Below, piece by piece: positions 20,215 to 20,248 of a stretch of 20,248 bases of DNA. The translations under genes were made by a program, and so were the position numbers. Origin of the DNA: CAYSLZ01 sp964468355 (lineage in GTDB: Bacteria > Patescibacteriota > Microgenomatia > UBA12405 > JAHJSD01); assembly GCA_964468355.1 (NCBI GenBank), contig CAYXSV010000018.1:1-20248 (forward strand), written 5' to 3'. Below the pieces are notes generated by a model. That model was not told where the DNA came from and made no database searches. It saw only the letters and a program-made list of their open reading frames with translations. The first letter of the stretch is position 1. Every line of letters starts with the position of its first letter.

Positions 20215-20248
20215 TGGTGGTCGCGCCAGGATTTGAACCTGGGACCTT
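20215..20248 (-). tRNA. tRNA, 3' part only (identity not readable)
   Basis: On the minus strand: variable region AAGGTC, T stem CCAGG/CCTGG with TTCAAAT, acceptor 3' strand CGCGACC, discriminator A and an encoded CCA (20215-20217). The anticodon arm is beyond the window end, so the amino acid is unknown. Unlike the three complete tRNAs in the window it encodes CCA. It converges on the lipase gene, 7 bp after that gene's stop. Confidence 0.85.

Overview
The window looks like a compact, AT-rich bacterial chromosome segment. The closest fit is the Candidate Phyla Radiation (Patescibacteria), probably near Microgenomates. This is inferred from gene content: LemA next to HtpX, small membrane-anchored LysM and Ig-like proteins, many glycosyltransferases, tight or overlapping gene ends, and short REP-like palindromes. 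TGA is used as an ordinary stop, so the Gracilibacteria-type recoded genetic code does not apply. No gene here fixes the lineage, and I could not run a phylogeny.

Layout. 1-690 is a run of palindromic repeat elements; one of them encloses a GIY-YIG endonuclease gene. 695-1561 (minus) encodes a RecB/Cas4-like PD-(D/E)XK nuclease. 1770-3595 (plus) is a lexA-dinB SOS operon with a LexA-type operator inside its promoter. 3602-3749 is a second palindrome family. 3791-5387 (plus) encodes YjbQ and RarA. 5484-6855 (minus) pairs a DUF1003 membrane protein with a soluble histidine-kinase-like ATPase. A small basic ORF (6929-7072, plus) meets a membrane-anchored methyltransferase (7069-7584, minus). 7659-7820 is a palindromic element. 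7823-10414 (minus) is clpB. 10528-12485 (minus) is lemA-htpX plus a small membrane protein. Next come tRNA-Asp, a LysM protein, tRNA-Gly, a GT4 glycosyltransferase (minus), tRNA-Thr and an Ig-like surface protein. Two GT2 glycosyltransferases follow on the minus strand. Last is a secreted LamG-lipase protein split by a frameshift, then the 3' part of another tRNA (minus).

Themes. DNA repair and SOS functions (PD-(D/E)XK nuclease, LexA, DinB, RarA) cluster on the left. Proteostasis and envelope stress (ClpB, LemA/HtpX) are in the middle. Envelope biosynthesis and surface proteins are on the right.

Two signals cut across the genes. First, about a dozen genes have a -10-like hexamer 4-9 nt, usually 6 nt, before the ATG, which points to widespread leaderless transcription. 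Only a few starts (lemA, the LysM gene, perhaps dinB) have Shine-Dalgarno sites. Second, at least four unrelated miniature inverted-repeat elements lie between genes. The most interesting has a GIY-YIG nuclease exactly where the sibling copies have a short spacer, resembling an autonomous/non-autonomous element pair.
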